Shown here: positions 25,290 to 32,935 of the stretch, piece by piece
Layout: the number at the start of each line of letters is the position of its first letter
Numbering within the stretch: position 1 is the first letter of the stretch
Assembly (NCBI RefSeq): GCF_008369915.1
Contig: NZ_VSRN01000001.1
Coordinates: 1,674,001 to 1,738,000, forward strand
Source of the DNA: Dyadobacter sp. UC 10
GTDB taxonomy: Bacteria; Bacteroidota; Bacteroidia; Cytophagales; Spirosomataceae
DNA: 64,000 nucleotides
Direction of reading: 5' to 3'
Notes under the pieces: model-generated
What the model was told of the DNA's origin: nothing
Seen by the model: the letters and a program-made list of their open reading frames with translations, nothing else
The model's database searches: none
Position numbers and translations under genes: made by a program

Positions 25290-26504
25290 CTACAACACCA
25301 AATCCGGATTGCGCGGACCGAAGTGTTTCAGAATCACGATCGGGTCGGTTTTGGATGGGTTGCTGATCACAACACCTTCTGTTGCCGCTTTCTCGCTTAC
25401 AAAAAACTCATCATTCGTCAATTGTCCGTAGCGGATCAATGCAGGCGTTTCAATATCCCATTCGCCGAATTTACCGTGACCCTGCATCACGATCATGCCG
25501 TAAGCTGCTGCATCTTTAATGGTCACAGTTTGTCCCGGGAGTACCGTCAGTTCCTTGGCGCTGTACGCCTCGTTTTTATAGCAAATCCAATTTTCACTAT
25601 ATCCTTCCTGCTCCATTTCGGCGACATTTTTTACCGGTTTGGGACGCATAAAATGCTTTTCCATCAGATTTGGATTCACGTTCAAATCCCAGTCGATCAC
25701 TTCCATTAGCAGGTCATAATCGCCAATTCTGTCTTCAGGCGTTCCTTTCCAAAGCAACTCTTCCGGAATAACCGCCTCATTTACCAGCGACTGATACATC
25801 GCAAAAATATCCGATGCTTTCTGAGGCTCGTAAGTACATAAGCTGCCTGGCGCGTGTAACATGCCGGGAGGCACGTCCCAGCCTGTTCCAGGTTCCAGAC
25901 GGAATGCCTGGGAGTAGTTGGTAATCTTGTTGTCACCCTTGGTGAAGTTCATCAAACACTCTTTGATCTGCTCTTTGGTCGTCCCCGGTGCGATGCCAAT
26001 AAATGTGTATGGAAAATCACCACCATGATTATTCAGTTGAGGTGGGAAATAATAGGCTTCAGGCTTTCCATTCTGACCCACCATGGCAGCGTGCTCATCG
26101 CGGTGGTGAATATGGTGCGGAAGCGGACCCATATTGTCAAAGAACTTGGAGTACATAGGCCAGCTTTTGTACTGATCCCAAAGCCTGTCGCCAATAATCT
26201 GACCTTTCAGTTCTTCTACCGCATCCCGCAATGTCACTTTTTGAACTCCAGACGCATCTTCAAAAACGATTTGGCTTAAACCTTCATTTTCGCCTGTGAG
26301 CGGCCCGTTTTCCGCAGGGGTAGTCGACGACAGCCAGCGTTCGTCAATTCCACCTCTTTCTCCACCCAGTACATAATAATCGTCCGGGTGCAATTTGATC
26401 CTGCGGCCGGGAACGCAAAACGAGCGCGGCACCCAGGTAGGCGCCAGACGCAATATTCCTTTTCCCTGCTCTAATGCCTTTTCAGCTATACTTGAAAGTC
26501 CCAT
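25290..26504 (-). CDS. cupin-fold protein, phosphomannose-isomerase-like
   Basis: A 404-residue protein with two cupin-type half-barrels. The first metal-binding motif is evident in PLPHHIHHRDEHAAMVG near residues 129-145, followed by EAYYFPPQLN and, some 70 residues on, GWDVPPGMLHAPGSLCTYE, which supplies the last metal His. This arrangement is close to type I phosphomannose isomerases and related sugar-binding cupins. The C-terminal half (TVLPGQTVTIKDAAAYGMIVMQGHGKFG) is a second, probably metal-free cupin. It is probably an aldose-ketose isomerase or lyxose-type isomerase for the cluster's sugar. No signal peptide. Placement in the catabolic gene cluster supports a sugar role; the specific reaction is inference. 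Confidence 0.8.
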   Translation of the reverse strand: MGLSSIAEKALEQGKGILRLAPTWVPRSFCVPGRRIKLHPDDYYVLGGERGGIDERWLSSTTPAENGPLTGENEGLSQIVFEDASGVQKVTLRDAVEELKGQIIGDRLWDQYKSWPMYSKFFDNMGPLPHHIHHRDEHAAMVGQNGKPEAYYFPPQLNNHGGDFPYTFIGIAPGTTKEQIKECLMNFTKGDNKITNYSQAFRLEPGTGWDVPPGMLHAPGSLCTYEPQKASDIFAMYQSLVNEAVIPEELLWKGTPEDRIGDYDLLMEVIDWDLNVNPNLMEKHFMRPKPVKNVAEMEQEGYSENWICYKNEAYSAKELTVLPGQTVTIKDAAAYGMIVMQGHGKFGEWDIETPALIRYGQLTNDEFFVSEKAATEGVVISNPSKTDPIVILKHFGPRNPDLVL

Positions 26505-26530
26505 TGTATTGTATTAAAAATTGGTTTTAG

Positions 26531-26616
26531 GTACAGATATTACAGCGCTCTGCGCTTTTTTACGATAAAGTTTGCTTGTGTACAGATATTACAGCGCTCT
26601 GCGCTTTTTTACGATA
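26531..26616. repeat. 37-bp direct duplication (period 49) containing a small hairpin
   Basis: Bases 26531-26567 and 26580-26616 are identical (each begins GTACAGATATTACAGC and ends TTTTTTACGATA). Each copy holds the hairpin AGCGC-TCT-GCGCT followed on the plus strand by a T run. The second copy runs into the coding sequence at 26609 and supplies the TAA stop of the DUF4432 gene. Confidence 0.9.
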
Positions 26617-27691
26617 TATTCACTTGCAGTACGAATTCGTCAATCGCTTCTTTTTCTGTCAAGACGTTCAGTTCGAGTTCGTACAATTTTGTCTCTTCCG
26701 GCCCGATAAAGATCAATGTCCCGTCCTCCCTGGCCTTCGCTTGCCCCGATAATGGATGCGTACTTGGTTCCACGCCGGTAACATATTCTCCCTTTCCCCA
26801 ATGCTGCCAGTTCGCCATCCAGGGCAACTGCTCTTTTTTCCATTTCAGTGAGACAGCCAGGCCGAGCTTTTCATTGTGCAGACCGCAAATGCTATCACCA
26901 AAAATATCGGCTTCCACATCTATCAATGCCACTTCTTCGCCGCTTCCCAGGTGTTCTCCGAGCGGTGCCGGGCACTTTTTAAATGCATTTCCTTCTTTAA
27001 ATATCTTCGCATTCTCCTCTCCGTGACGTGGCTGCCATTTCCCATTCCAGAGAATATCGGTTCCCTCGTCAGCCAGCGGCCAGCCGAAATTGAAATGATA
27101 CAGCAACATATGTGGCGCAGGGGTATTTGCCCTGTTTGTGACTTCGTCTTTAATACGGATTCCAGGCTTTCCTAATGTTGCTGAAATTGTTCTTTTCAGT
27201 TCGAAATTCGGCCCAAACGGTTTCGATTCGCGGATAATACCCGTAATACTCATTTCCAGATCGTCCTTCCGCAAGTCCGGCTGCTTGATCGAGATGATTT
27301 CCGCCGGCGAATTGCTGATCAATCCGTGCAAGCCACGTTCGCCATATTGGTCCGACTCCGGCCCGCCGGCGTGTGAAAGTCCGCAGGTGGTCAGTAAGCC
27401 GCCTCCGAATGTGCGTAGCCAGTCGATCCCTTTGTCGGAAAACGGCTGCGGATAAGTAATGCCGCCGTGGCTCAGCCAGGCCAGACTATGCTGGTTATAA
27501 AATGCCTCTGCAATATCCATTGCACGATCCAGAACGATCTTGTAGCGCAAGCCGGCGCCGGTATTCAACCAGGCAATCCGGGTACCTCTGCCGGCTCCAT
27601 TGTCAAGTACGGAAGTTTCTATCCCACCCACCTGCAAATGATTGGATACTTTATCTTTCCAGTCCTGCTTGATCGACTCAGCACTTTTCAT
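26609..27691 (-). CDS. DUF4432-family aldose 1-epimerase-like protein
   Basis: A 360-residue cytoplasmic protein with the galactose-mutarotase-like beta-sandwich order of DUF4432: NGAGRGTRIAWLNTGAGLRYKIVLDRAMDIAEA near the start, GLHGLISNSPAEII with a probable catalytic His, HMLLYHFNFGWPLADEGT and GEYVTGVEPSTHPLSG near the end, which in the superfamily carries the base-acting Glu. It probably interconverts anomers of the sugar before oxidation or isomerisation. The final codons and TAA stop lie inside one copy of a 37-bp duplicated sequence, so the C-terminus may have been trimmed or extended by that duplication; the length is normal for the family. Confidence 0.9.
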   Translation of the reverse strand: MKSAESIKQDWKDKVSNHLQVGGIETSVLDNGAGRGTRIAWLNTGAGLRYKIVLDRAMDIAEAFYNQHSLAWLSHGGITYPQPFSDKGIDWLRTFGGGLLTTCGLSHAGGPESDQYGERGLHGLISNSPAEIISIKQPDLRKDDLEMSITGIIRESKPFGPNFELKRTISATLGKPGIRIKDEVTNRANTPAPHMLLYHFNFGWPLADEGTDILWNGKWQPRHGEENAKIFKEGNAFKKCPAPLGEHLGSGEEVALIDVEADIFGDSICGLHNEKLGLAVSLKWKKEQLPWMANWQHWGKGEYVTGVEPSTHPLSGQAKAREDGTLIFIGPEETKLYELELNVLTEKEAIDEFVLQVNIS

Positions 27692-27773
27692 TTATTTCTG
27701 TTATCTGATTTAATATATATGAAAGGCAGAAAAGCCTGTTTTTTAATGTTGTTTTCAAAGCTTTGTCGCCTCA

Positions 27774-28577
27774 TTACAGCTTTTTGAGCCAATCCCTTAC
27801 CCTGCCATTGAAATCCTCCGTATTTTCAAAATGGAATGCGTGACCCAGTTTTTCGTATAAAAACAACTCTGCACCCGGAATGCCGCCTGCTACTTCTTCG
27901 GCCATCCAGACAGGTGTGAAGATATCTTCCCGGCCGCCGATTACCAGTGTCGGTTTGTTGATTTTGTTCAAATCAGGCAATGCATTGTGATTGATACAAG
28001 CCGCAGCCTGACCTTCCAATCCATGCAGTGGTTGCGGAAACGCTCCATAAGCGTCCTGCTCCCTTCCCTGCGCCAGATCAGCGTGCTTTTCAGCATTGCC
28101 CCAGGAGGATTTCGAAAAAATGAGCAACTGGATATATAAACTAAACTCTTCCGGCCTGAACCTCGCTTTACAATTCATGATGTGCTGAAAAAGCGACTTC
28201 GCATAATTATCACAACGCGCCCAGGGACACATTAAAACCAGGGATTTAACCTTGTCAGGATGCCTGATCGCAAGTTGCTGCGCGATTGTACTCCCCATTG
28301 AACAGCCTACCACGTGTACATGCTCCAATCCGAGAGAATCCAGCAACCCGGCATAATCATCCGCCATTTGTTCTGATGAATAAGGCCCGGCGGGTTTATC
28401 CGTCAGCCCAACCCCGCGATTATCCCCGATAATACACCTGAATTGATGCTTCCAATCCGCCACGTGCACATTCCACACAGCACCAGGCGCGGTAATACCC
28501 ATAATCAGCAAAAGAGGCTCACCCGATCCGCGTTCTTCGTAGTAGAAATTGATTCCGTTGGTTTTGATGGTGGGCAT
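27774..28577 (-). CDS. alpha/beta-hydrolase
   Basis: A 267-residue soluble enzyme. It has the oxyanion-loop strand GEPLLLIMGITAPG, the nucleophile elbow VVGCSMGSTIAQ with Ser93, the acid in IGGREDIFTPVWMA and the base in YEKLGHAFHFEN. No signal peptide is visible. The family is close to 3-oxoadipate enol-lactonase and related esterases. In this cluster it could open a sugar lactone formed by the Gfo/Idh/MocA enzyme, but that is inference from position. 82 bp separate it from the DUF4432 gene downstream. Confidence 0.9.
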   Translation of the reverse strand: MPTIKTNGINFYYEERGSGEPLLLIMGITAPGAVWNVHVADWKHQFRCIIGDNRGVGLTDKPAGPYSSEQMADDYAGLLDSLGLEHVHVVGCSMGSTIAQQLAIRHPDKVKSLVLMCPWARCDNYAKSLFQHIMNCKARFRPEEFSLYIQLLIFSKSSWGNAEKHADLAQGREQDAYGAFPQPLHGLEGQAAACINHNALPDLNKINKPTLVIGGREDIFTPVWMAEEVAGGIPGAELFLYEKLGHAFHFENTEDFNGRVRDWLKKL

Positions 28578-28592
28578 TTTTGTGGGATGCTA

Positions 28593-28707
28593 GTTAGCTA
28601 CAAGCTTTAGGCTTTAAGCTGTATGCTTTTTTAAGATTGAGATAACAAGTTGATATTCTGGCAGGAAAGGCATAAAGCTTAAAGCCTATTGCCTACGGCT
28701 GTAAGCT
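28593..28707. repeat. arm-core-arm inverted repeat spacer 3
   Basis: Left arm about 28593-28627 (TAGCTACAAGCTTTAGGC, TTTAAGCTGTATGC), core of about 45 bp, right arm about 28672-28707 (ATAAAGCTTAAAGCC, TATTGCCTACGGC, TGTAAGCT). The same design as spacers 1 and 2, with a more TAAGC-rich unit. The right arm touches the TGA of the isomerase gene at 28707. Confidence 0.7.
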
Positions 28708-29534
28708 CACCCCAACCCCGGAACCAGCTTTTCCTGTATCCAGCTTCCATCGTGCAGGGTCACGTAGTCCGGGTCGTCGAGGGCTTCGGCTCCTTCGTCT
28801 TCACAAATGATCCAGCCGCTGTAATCGATATCCTTTAACCATTGCGTTATTTCCAAAAGATTCACTTTTCCATTGCCCATCAATGCAAACTCCGGCGCGC
28901 CGTCCCAATCCTTGTAATGCACGTGGTTGATCAGTGACTGGTATTCCTTCATTTTCGCCAGCGGGTCCATGCCGCCGTTGATAATGTGGCCCACATCGGG
29001 TGTCCAGCCCGTCACCGAAATATCCAGTGATTCCAACACCGTTTTATAATCCTCTTCGGTGCGGATAATGGAGGTATGCGGTGAGTTTGGGTGAAAGCTG
29101 CAGGGAACTCCTTTTTCGGCCGCCCTTCTAGAAACCGTATTGACTATATTCACCAGGTTTGCCTGACGATCAGCGAGATTGTGCCTGCCAGTCGGAATCT
29201 GTACAGTATTGAGCATAGCGCCGGGGAAACGCTGCAATACCCTGATCGCGTGATCAGCTACTTCGCGCTCGTGGGCAGTTTCCTCAGTCCCGTTCCAGTC
29301 CAATGCCAGTGCCAATGCAGCCAGCTCGATTCCCTGTTCCTTAAGTTTCGCTTCCAGCAAATCCGGGTCAACCAATTCACCCATCCAGGTAAAAATGGGC
29401 TGGATACCACTGAAACCCGCCCTGGCAATCACCTCGATCATATGCCCCAGCCGGCCTTCGTGCGTTTTGCCGTTGCCGCTCATAAACCAGGTATATACCT
29501 CAGAACCAAAACGAAATGGAAGTTGTACTGACAT
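28707..29534 (-). CDS. sugar phosphate isomerase/epimerase (TIM barrel)
   Basis: A 275-residue cytoplasmic TIM-barrel protein of the xylose-isomerase-like superfamily. Visible are MIEVIARAGFSGIQPIF for the first barrel strand, KEQGIELAALALALDW, GVPCSFHPNSPHTSI with metal-site His residues, VTGWTPDVGHIINGG with the Asp/His pair, INHVHYKDWDG and the closing WIICEDEGAEALDD with the terminal Glu. This set matches inosose dehydratase (IolE) and hydroxypyruvate-isomerase-type proteins. It starts 33 bp after the ThuA gene ends and is probably co-transcribed with it. Confidence 0.9.
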   Translation of the reverse strand: MSVQLPFRFGSEVYTWFMSGNGKTHEGRLGHMIEVIARAGFSGIQPIFTWMGELVDPDLLEAKLKEQGIELAALALALDWNGTEETAHEREVADHAIRVLQRFPGAMLNTVQIPTGRHNLADRQANLVNIVNTVSRRAAEKGVPCSFHPNSPHTSIIRTEEDYKTVLESLDISVTGWTPDVGHIINGGMDPLAKMKEYQSLINHVHYKDWDGAPEFALMGNGKVNLLEITQWLKDIDYSGWIICEDEGAEALDDPDYVTLHDGSWIQEKLVPGLG

Positions 29535-29567
29535 TATTTTTAAATATTGTTGATCAAAAACATAAAC

Positions 29568-30605
29568 TTAATTGGCCTTCTTTTTCAAAATCTCTCCCGG
29601 CATGATCAGCGAATCAAAACCAGCCAGATCCGCGGGTTTTACATTCGCCTTATAACCGCTGAAATTAAAAGTAGTGGGCTTGTAAGGCCCTACGAAGGCC
29701 ATATCGTTGCCGGCCTTAATTGATTTTTCCATTCCCAGCCCCCAGAACATAGCATTCATCGCCATTCTGCGGAAGCCTTCGTTCAATATATCCTCGGATG
29801 CACCGTGCGTTGTTGTGAAAGACCGCCCTTTTTTTCCTCCTTCCACCTGATATTCCTTGATCCAGGCTACCGGCAGCAATTCTTTGGTCGGATCAGGCGC
29901 AGAGGTCGCAGTCATTCCGTTCAAAACCTGCCCCCGCGCAAGTATAGTACCTTTCGGCTCAGCCGTGTAGCCGCCCGATTGTACCCACATATCCTTCACG
30001 CCGGTCATTATAGGATGCCCGGCCTGTGATTTTTCAATGATGATTTTGGAAGATTGCTTATGGTTGGTACCGTAGTGAGAAACCCAGGTTTCACCAAGCA
30101 CAACTTCACCGAAACCGTCTTTCCATGCCGCTTTATCGCCTTTATAGTTCCAGGTGTAATGCGCCCACTTAGGGTCATTTTTGATTTCAAATGCATGGGT
30201 AGAAGTCCGGAATGCTACAATGGGGCCGCCGCGTTTGATGTAGTCGTCAATATGCTGCATTTCTTTATCTTCAAAATGAGCGAAACGCATGAACATCACC
30301 AGCAGGTCGGCTTTGTCTAATGCTTCCAGTCCTTTAAGGTTAGAGCCGCCTGGCAGGATATTACCCGCATCATCCAGTGCCCAGATTACCGTACAGGTAA
30401 AGCCATACTTTTTAGCCAGTATCCGCGCGAACGCCGGAAGTGACTCTTCTCCCCGATATTCATGGTCGGTCGCGACAAAAACAATGTTCTTCCCAACGCC
30501 CGGGCCCTTATCCCCTTTGTAAACTACTTTGTATTTGTCATTTTCGCCCTGGCCAGAGGCTGGAGTAAATAATGTAAGTGTCAGTAGGAAGATAATGTAT
30601 TTCAT
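29568..30605 (-). CDS. exported ThuA-domain protein
   Basis: A 345-residue protein with a Sec signal (MKYIIFLLTLTLFTPASGQG). The ThuA domain, a class I glutamine-amidotransferase-like fold, covers most of the protein: KNIVFVATDHEYRGEESLPAFARILA, KADLLVMFMRFAHFEDKEM and the strand GGPIVAFRTSTHAF, where a classical amidotransferase would have its nucleophile elbow; here Arg and Thr replace Cys. The C-terminal FTTTHGASEDILNEGFRRMAMNAMFWGLG is the family's usual end. ThuA proteins work with Gfo/Idh/MocA enzymes (ThuB) in oxidising disaccharides to 3-keto sugars in rhizobia. The exported form here suggests a periplasmic step. Confidence 0.92.
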   Translation of the reverse strand: MKYIIFLLTLTLFTPASGQGENDKYKVVYKGDKGPGVGKNIVFVATDHEYRGEESLPAFARILAKKYGFTCTVIWALDDAGNILPGGSNLKGLEALDKADLLVMFMRFAHFEDKEMQHIDDYIKRGGPIVAFRTSTHAFEIKNDPKWAHYTWNYKGDKAAWKDGFGEVVLGETWVSHYGTNHKQSSKIIIEKSQAGHPIMTGVKDMWVQSGGYTAEPKGTILARGQVLNGMTATSAPDPTKELLPVAWIKEYQVEGGKKGRSFTTTHGASEDILNEGFRRMAMNAMFWGLGMEKSIKAGNDMAFVGPYKPTTFNFSGYKANVKPADLAGFDSLIMPGEILKKKAN

Positions 30606-30609
30606 GCGG

Positions 30610-30733
30610 TTGTTAGCTTTTGGCGATTAGCTGTTGGCTATTTTGAAAATAGTGTAAAATTCTTTTGTAGTATCCGAAATTAGTCTCCCCAAGAGGCATA
30701 AAGCTATAAGCTAATGGCTAACAGCTATTAGCC
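30610..30733. repeat. arm-core-arm inverted repeat spacer 4
   Basis: Left arm about 30610-30635 (TTAGCTTTTGGC, GATTAGCTGTTGGC), core of about 60 bp, right arm about 30697-30733 (AAAGCTATAAGC, TAATGGCTAACAGC, TATTAGCC). It begins 5 bp before the ThuA start codon and ends a few bases from the stop of the epimerase gene. Confidence 0.75.
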
Positions 30734-30736
30734 ATC

Positions 30737-31588
30737 TCACAACCCATGCTTCAGCCCCATTTCCCGGATAAACTTGTAGCCATTCTCGGCAATATCCCAG
30801 GGATCATTAAACTCCCGCCAGACGCCGATTGCATTAGCAAAGCCGGGGTCGTTTCTTGAGAAAGCTTCGATCGTGAGCCAGCCCTGGTAGTTAATGGCAG
30901 CTAACCCTGCAAAGGCATCGTCCCACAAAACCTGTCCGCTTCCCGGCGTGCCCCGGTCATTTTCGCTGATGTGGACGTGGGCTAATACCGGCGCGATGGT
31001 TTGCAGCGCAGCACCATACTTTTTTTCCTCGATATTGGAATGATGGGTATCGAACATCGCGCGGACGTTCGGGTGATTGGCAGCTGTTACAAGCTTGTGA
31101 AGCTGCTCCATCGTATTGCAGAGATAGCATTCAAAACGGTTGAGCGCCTCCAGTGCAAAAGTGATATTGGCTTGCGCCGCATAATCCGCAGCTGCATTCA
31201 AAACTTCGCCGGCCAGTGCATATTCGCGGTCCTCCGCAGGGCGGTTTACAAAAATGGTATGAGCCGAATGAAAAGGCCCGCAAATGATTTTCGAGTTCAG
31301 TTCATGAGCCCTGTCAACCGCCCATTTGATTTTATCCAGTGCTTTCTGGCGAACATCGACAGATTCGCTGACCGGGTTCTCGTCTGCGCCCAAAGTCATT
31401 ACCGACGTTGTTTCAAGTCCAAGGTCTTTGGTATAGTCACCCATTCGCTTGTAGGCGGCACTTTCCTGCGGGCCAAGATAAAACTCGACGCCGTTGTAAC
31501 CTATTCCTTTCAGCCTGTCAATGATCGGAAACAAATCATCCGAAACCGATGCCGTCCACGCGAGGACGTTAAATCCTATTTTGTTCAT
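30737..31588 (-). CDS. D-tagatose/D-psicose 3-epimerase-like TIM-barrel enzyme
   Basis: A 283-residue protein starting at 31588 (MNKIGFNVLAWT); a longer frame to 31627 would add residues translated from a repeat arm and is rejected. The four metal/catalytic positions of the ketose 3-epimerase family are present: Glu in TFALEALNRFE, Asp in AMFDTHHSNIEE, His in LAHVHISENDRGTPGSG and the closing Glu in WLTIEAFSR. Known members exchange C3 epimers of free ketohexoses such as fructose, psicose and tagatose. This is the most specific functional hint for the sugar handled by the cluster, since the substrate would be a free, not phosphorylated, ketose. Confidence 0.9.
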   Translation of the reverse strand: MNKIGFNVLAWTASVSDDLFPIIDRLKGIGYNGVEFYLGPQESAAYKRMGDYTKDLGLETTSVMTLGADENPVSESVDVRQKALDKIKWAVDRAHELNSKIICGPFHSAHTIFVNRPAEDREYALAGEVLNAAADYAAQANITFALEALNRFECYLCNTMEQLHKLVTAANHPNVRAMFDTHHSNIEEKKYGAALQTIAPVLAHVHISENDRGTPGSGQVLWDDAFAGLAAINYQGWLTIEAFSRNDPGFANAIGVWREFNDPWDIAENGYKFIREMGLKHGL

Positions 31589-31596
31589 TGTAAATG

Positions 31597-31920
31597 CTTT
31601 ATGCGATAGGCTGTAAGCTGTAAGCAATTAGCTTTTGGCTTTTAGCTTTTGGCTTTTGGCTTTTGGCTTTTGGCTTTTGGCTTTTGGCTTTTGGCTTTTG
31701 GCTTTTGGCTTTTGGCTTTTGGCTCTAAGCGCTTCGCTTTAAGTTTTATACTCAATTTAAATTATGGACTACTGAGGGTCAACCATAACCCGCATCCCAA
31801 CATCCATCCACTTCCTCTCTACGCAGGCCGCCCTTTCGTCCCTTTCCTCCCTCCTCCTTTCCTCCAACAGCTAACAGCTAACAGCTAACAGCCAAAAGCC
31901 AATAGCTAACAGCTAAAAGC
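31597..31920. repeat. arm-core-arm inverted repeat spacer 5, largest copy
   Basis: Left arm about 31597-31735 (units AGGCTGTAAGCTGTAAGC, TTAGCTTTTGGC expanded into a heptamer array), a core of about 130 bp that ends in a pyrimidine run (31839-31865), right arm 31866-31920 (AACAGCTAACAGC repeated, GCCAAAAGCCAATAGC, AGCTAAAAGC). The right arm ends exactly at the stop codon of the DUF1080 gene. This 332-bp gap holds no credible gene. Confidence 0.8.
31631..31721. repeat. heptamer array (GCTTTTG) x13
   Basis: Thirteen consecutive 7-bp units; the second reads GCTTTTA and the rest are GCTTTTG. The array is part of the left arm of spacer 5. The unit count is probably variable between strains. Confidence 0.95.
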
Positions 31921-32685
31921 CTACTGCTTAATCCTCAAATCCTTAAACTCAACTTTCATCGGCGGACCTACGTGCACCTGCATACCCAGATAGCCTTTTT
32001 TACGACCATTATAGGTATCGTTATCAATCACCTCGCTCATCAGCACATCGTTGATATAATGCTGTAACCGGTTGCCTTTAATCACCAGGTGGAAGGTGTT
32101 CCAGTCTTCGCTTTTGATCAATGTTTTGAGGGAATCGGAAGAGCCGAGTGAGCCGGTTACTTCGAAGCCTTTCCAGGCATTGGCTTTTATATTGCCGCGA
32201 ACACCTTCGGGCGTTTTATCACCTGTGTATTCGTTGATAACCGTTTTTTGTCCGCGATAGGCGAGTGTCGTGCGGCGGCGCTCTTCATAATTCTGGCCGG
32301 TGTAAGTCCTTTTTCCGTCAATATCTGCCTGGTAACCTCTTAGTGCATTCGGCACATCCTCTACTATTTCGCTCCGGTACTGAATGCCCGAATTACCGCT
32401 TTGCTGGATCTTAAATGAACCTTTCAGTTCAAAATCCGCTGGCTGACCACCTTGCCATACAATGAAAGAATTGTTCTTTAGAAGGGTTTCCGGGGTAATT
32501 TCACCTACAAGATTCCCATTTTCCACCCGCCAGTATTTTGCATCATACTCCCAACCTTTCAGGGATTTTCCATCAAAAATAGAGACAAACCCTTTTTCCT
32601 TTTTTTGCGCTACCGTAGTAGCCTGGCTTGCGATGATCAGCAGAATAGCCAGCATAAAGCCGACTTTGATAAATCTGGAATTCAT
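31921..32685 (-). CDS. exported DUF1080 protein (3-keto-disaccharide hydrolase domain)
   Basis: A 254-residue protein with a Sec signal (MLAILLIIASQATTVAQK). The DUF1080 concanavalin-like sandwich follows: FVSIFDGKSLKGWEYDAKYWRVENG near residue 33, FIVWQGGQPADFELKGSF, SGIQYRSEI, then WNTFHLVIKGNRLQHYINDVLMSEV and the final GYLGMQVHVGPPMKVEFKDLRI. The domain is tied to hydrolysis or elimination of 3-keto-glycosides, and its genes commonly neighbour ThuA, Gfo/Idh/MocA and sugar-isomerase genes as here. It heads the minus-strand cluster, so it may be encoded by the first gene of the transcript; a stretch with two motifs shared with another promoter region lies upstream (32763-32836). Confidence 0.93.
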   Translation of the reverse strand: MNSRFIKVGFMLAILLIIASQATTVAQKKEKGFVSIFDGKSLKGWEYDAKYWRVENGNLVGEITPETLLKNNSFIVWQGGQPADFELKGSFKIQQSGNSGIQYRSEIVEDVPNALRGYQADIDGKRTYTGQNYEERRRTTLAYRGQKTVINEYTGDKTPEGVRGNIKANAWKGFEVTGSLGSSDSLKTLIKSEDWNTFHLVIKGNRLQHYINDVLMSEVIDNDTYNGRKKGYLGMQVHVGPPMKVEFKDLRIKQ

Positions 32686-32762
32686 TTGAATGGTCTTTAT
32701 AGGTTTAGTGACTTCTGTAACTTTCCTTTCCCTTACAAGATGGCAGTTTTAAAAGTGAATAC

Positions 32763-32836
32763 TCTTAAAAAAGCAGAAAATTATATCCAAAAATTCCTAA
32801 AATTATCCGACCGACTATCCTGTACTAACCTGCTTT
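32763..32836 (-). promoter_or_regulatory. two upstream motifs shared with the DUF4142 gene
   Basis: On the minus strand AAAGCAGGTTAGTA (32836 to 32823) and, 47 bp further, TGCTTTTTTAAGA (32775 to 32763). Both occur, in the same order and orientation but directly adjoining, upstream of the DUF4142 gene (41046 to 41020). The start codon at 32685 is 77 bp downstream. Confidence 0.4.
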
Positions 32837-32863
32837 CGTGAATACGATCTCCGCCAATGCGCA

Positions 32864-32895
32864 CAAAAAAACGGGAAGACCTAAGTCCTCCCGTT
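32864..32895 (-). terminator. rho-independent terminator of the fasciclin gene
   Basis: On the minus strand AACGGGAGGAC, loop TTAG, GTCTTCCCGTT with one G-U pair, followed by TTTTTT. It lies 40 bp past the stop at 32936. Confidence 0.85.
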
Positions 32896-32935
32896 GCCTC
32901 AACAACCCAACTACACAACCATCTTCACCTTGTTG

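Noticed and set aside
31649-31888. Plus-strand frame with repeated FGFWLLA residues
   Set aside because: It is a translation of the GCTTTTG heptamer array (three heptamers make seven codons) and continues into non-coding spacer; there is no gene-like continuation.
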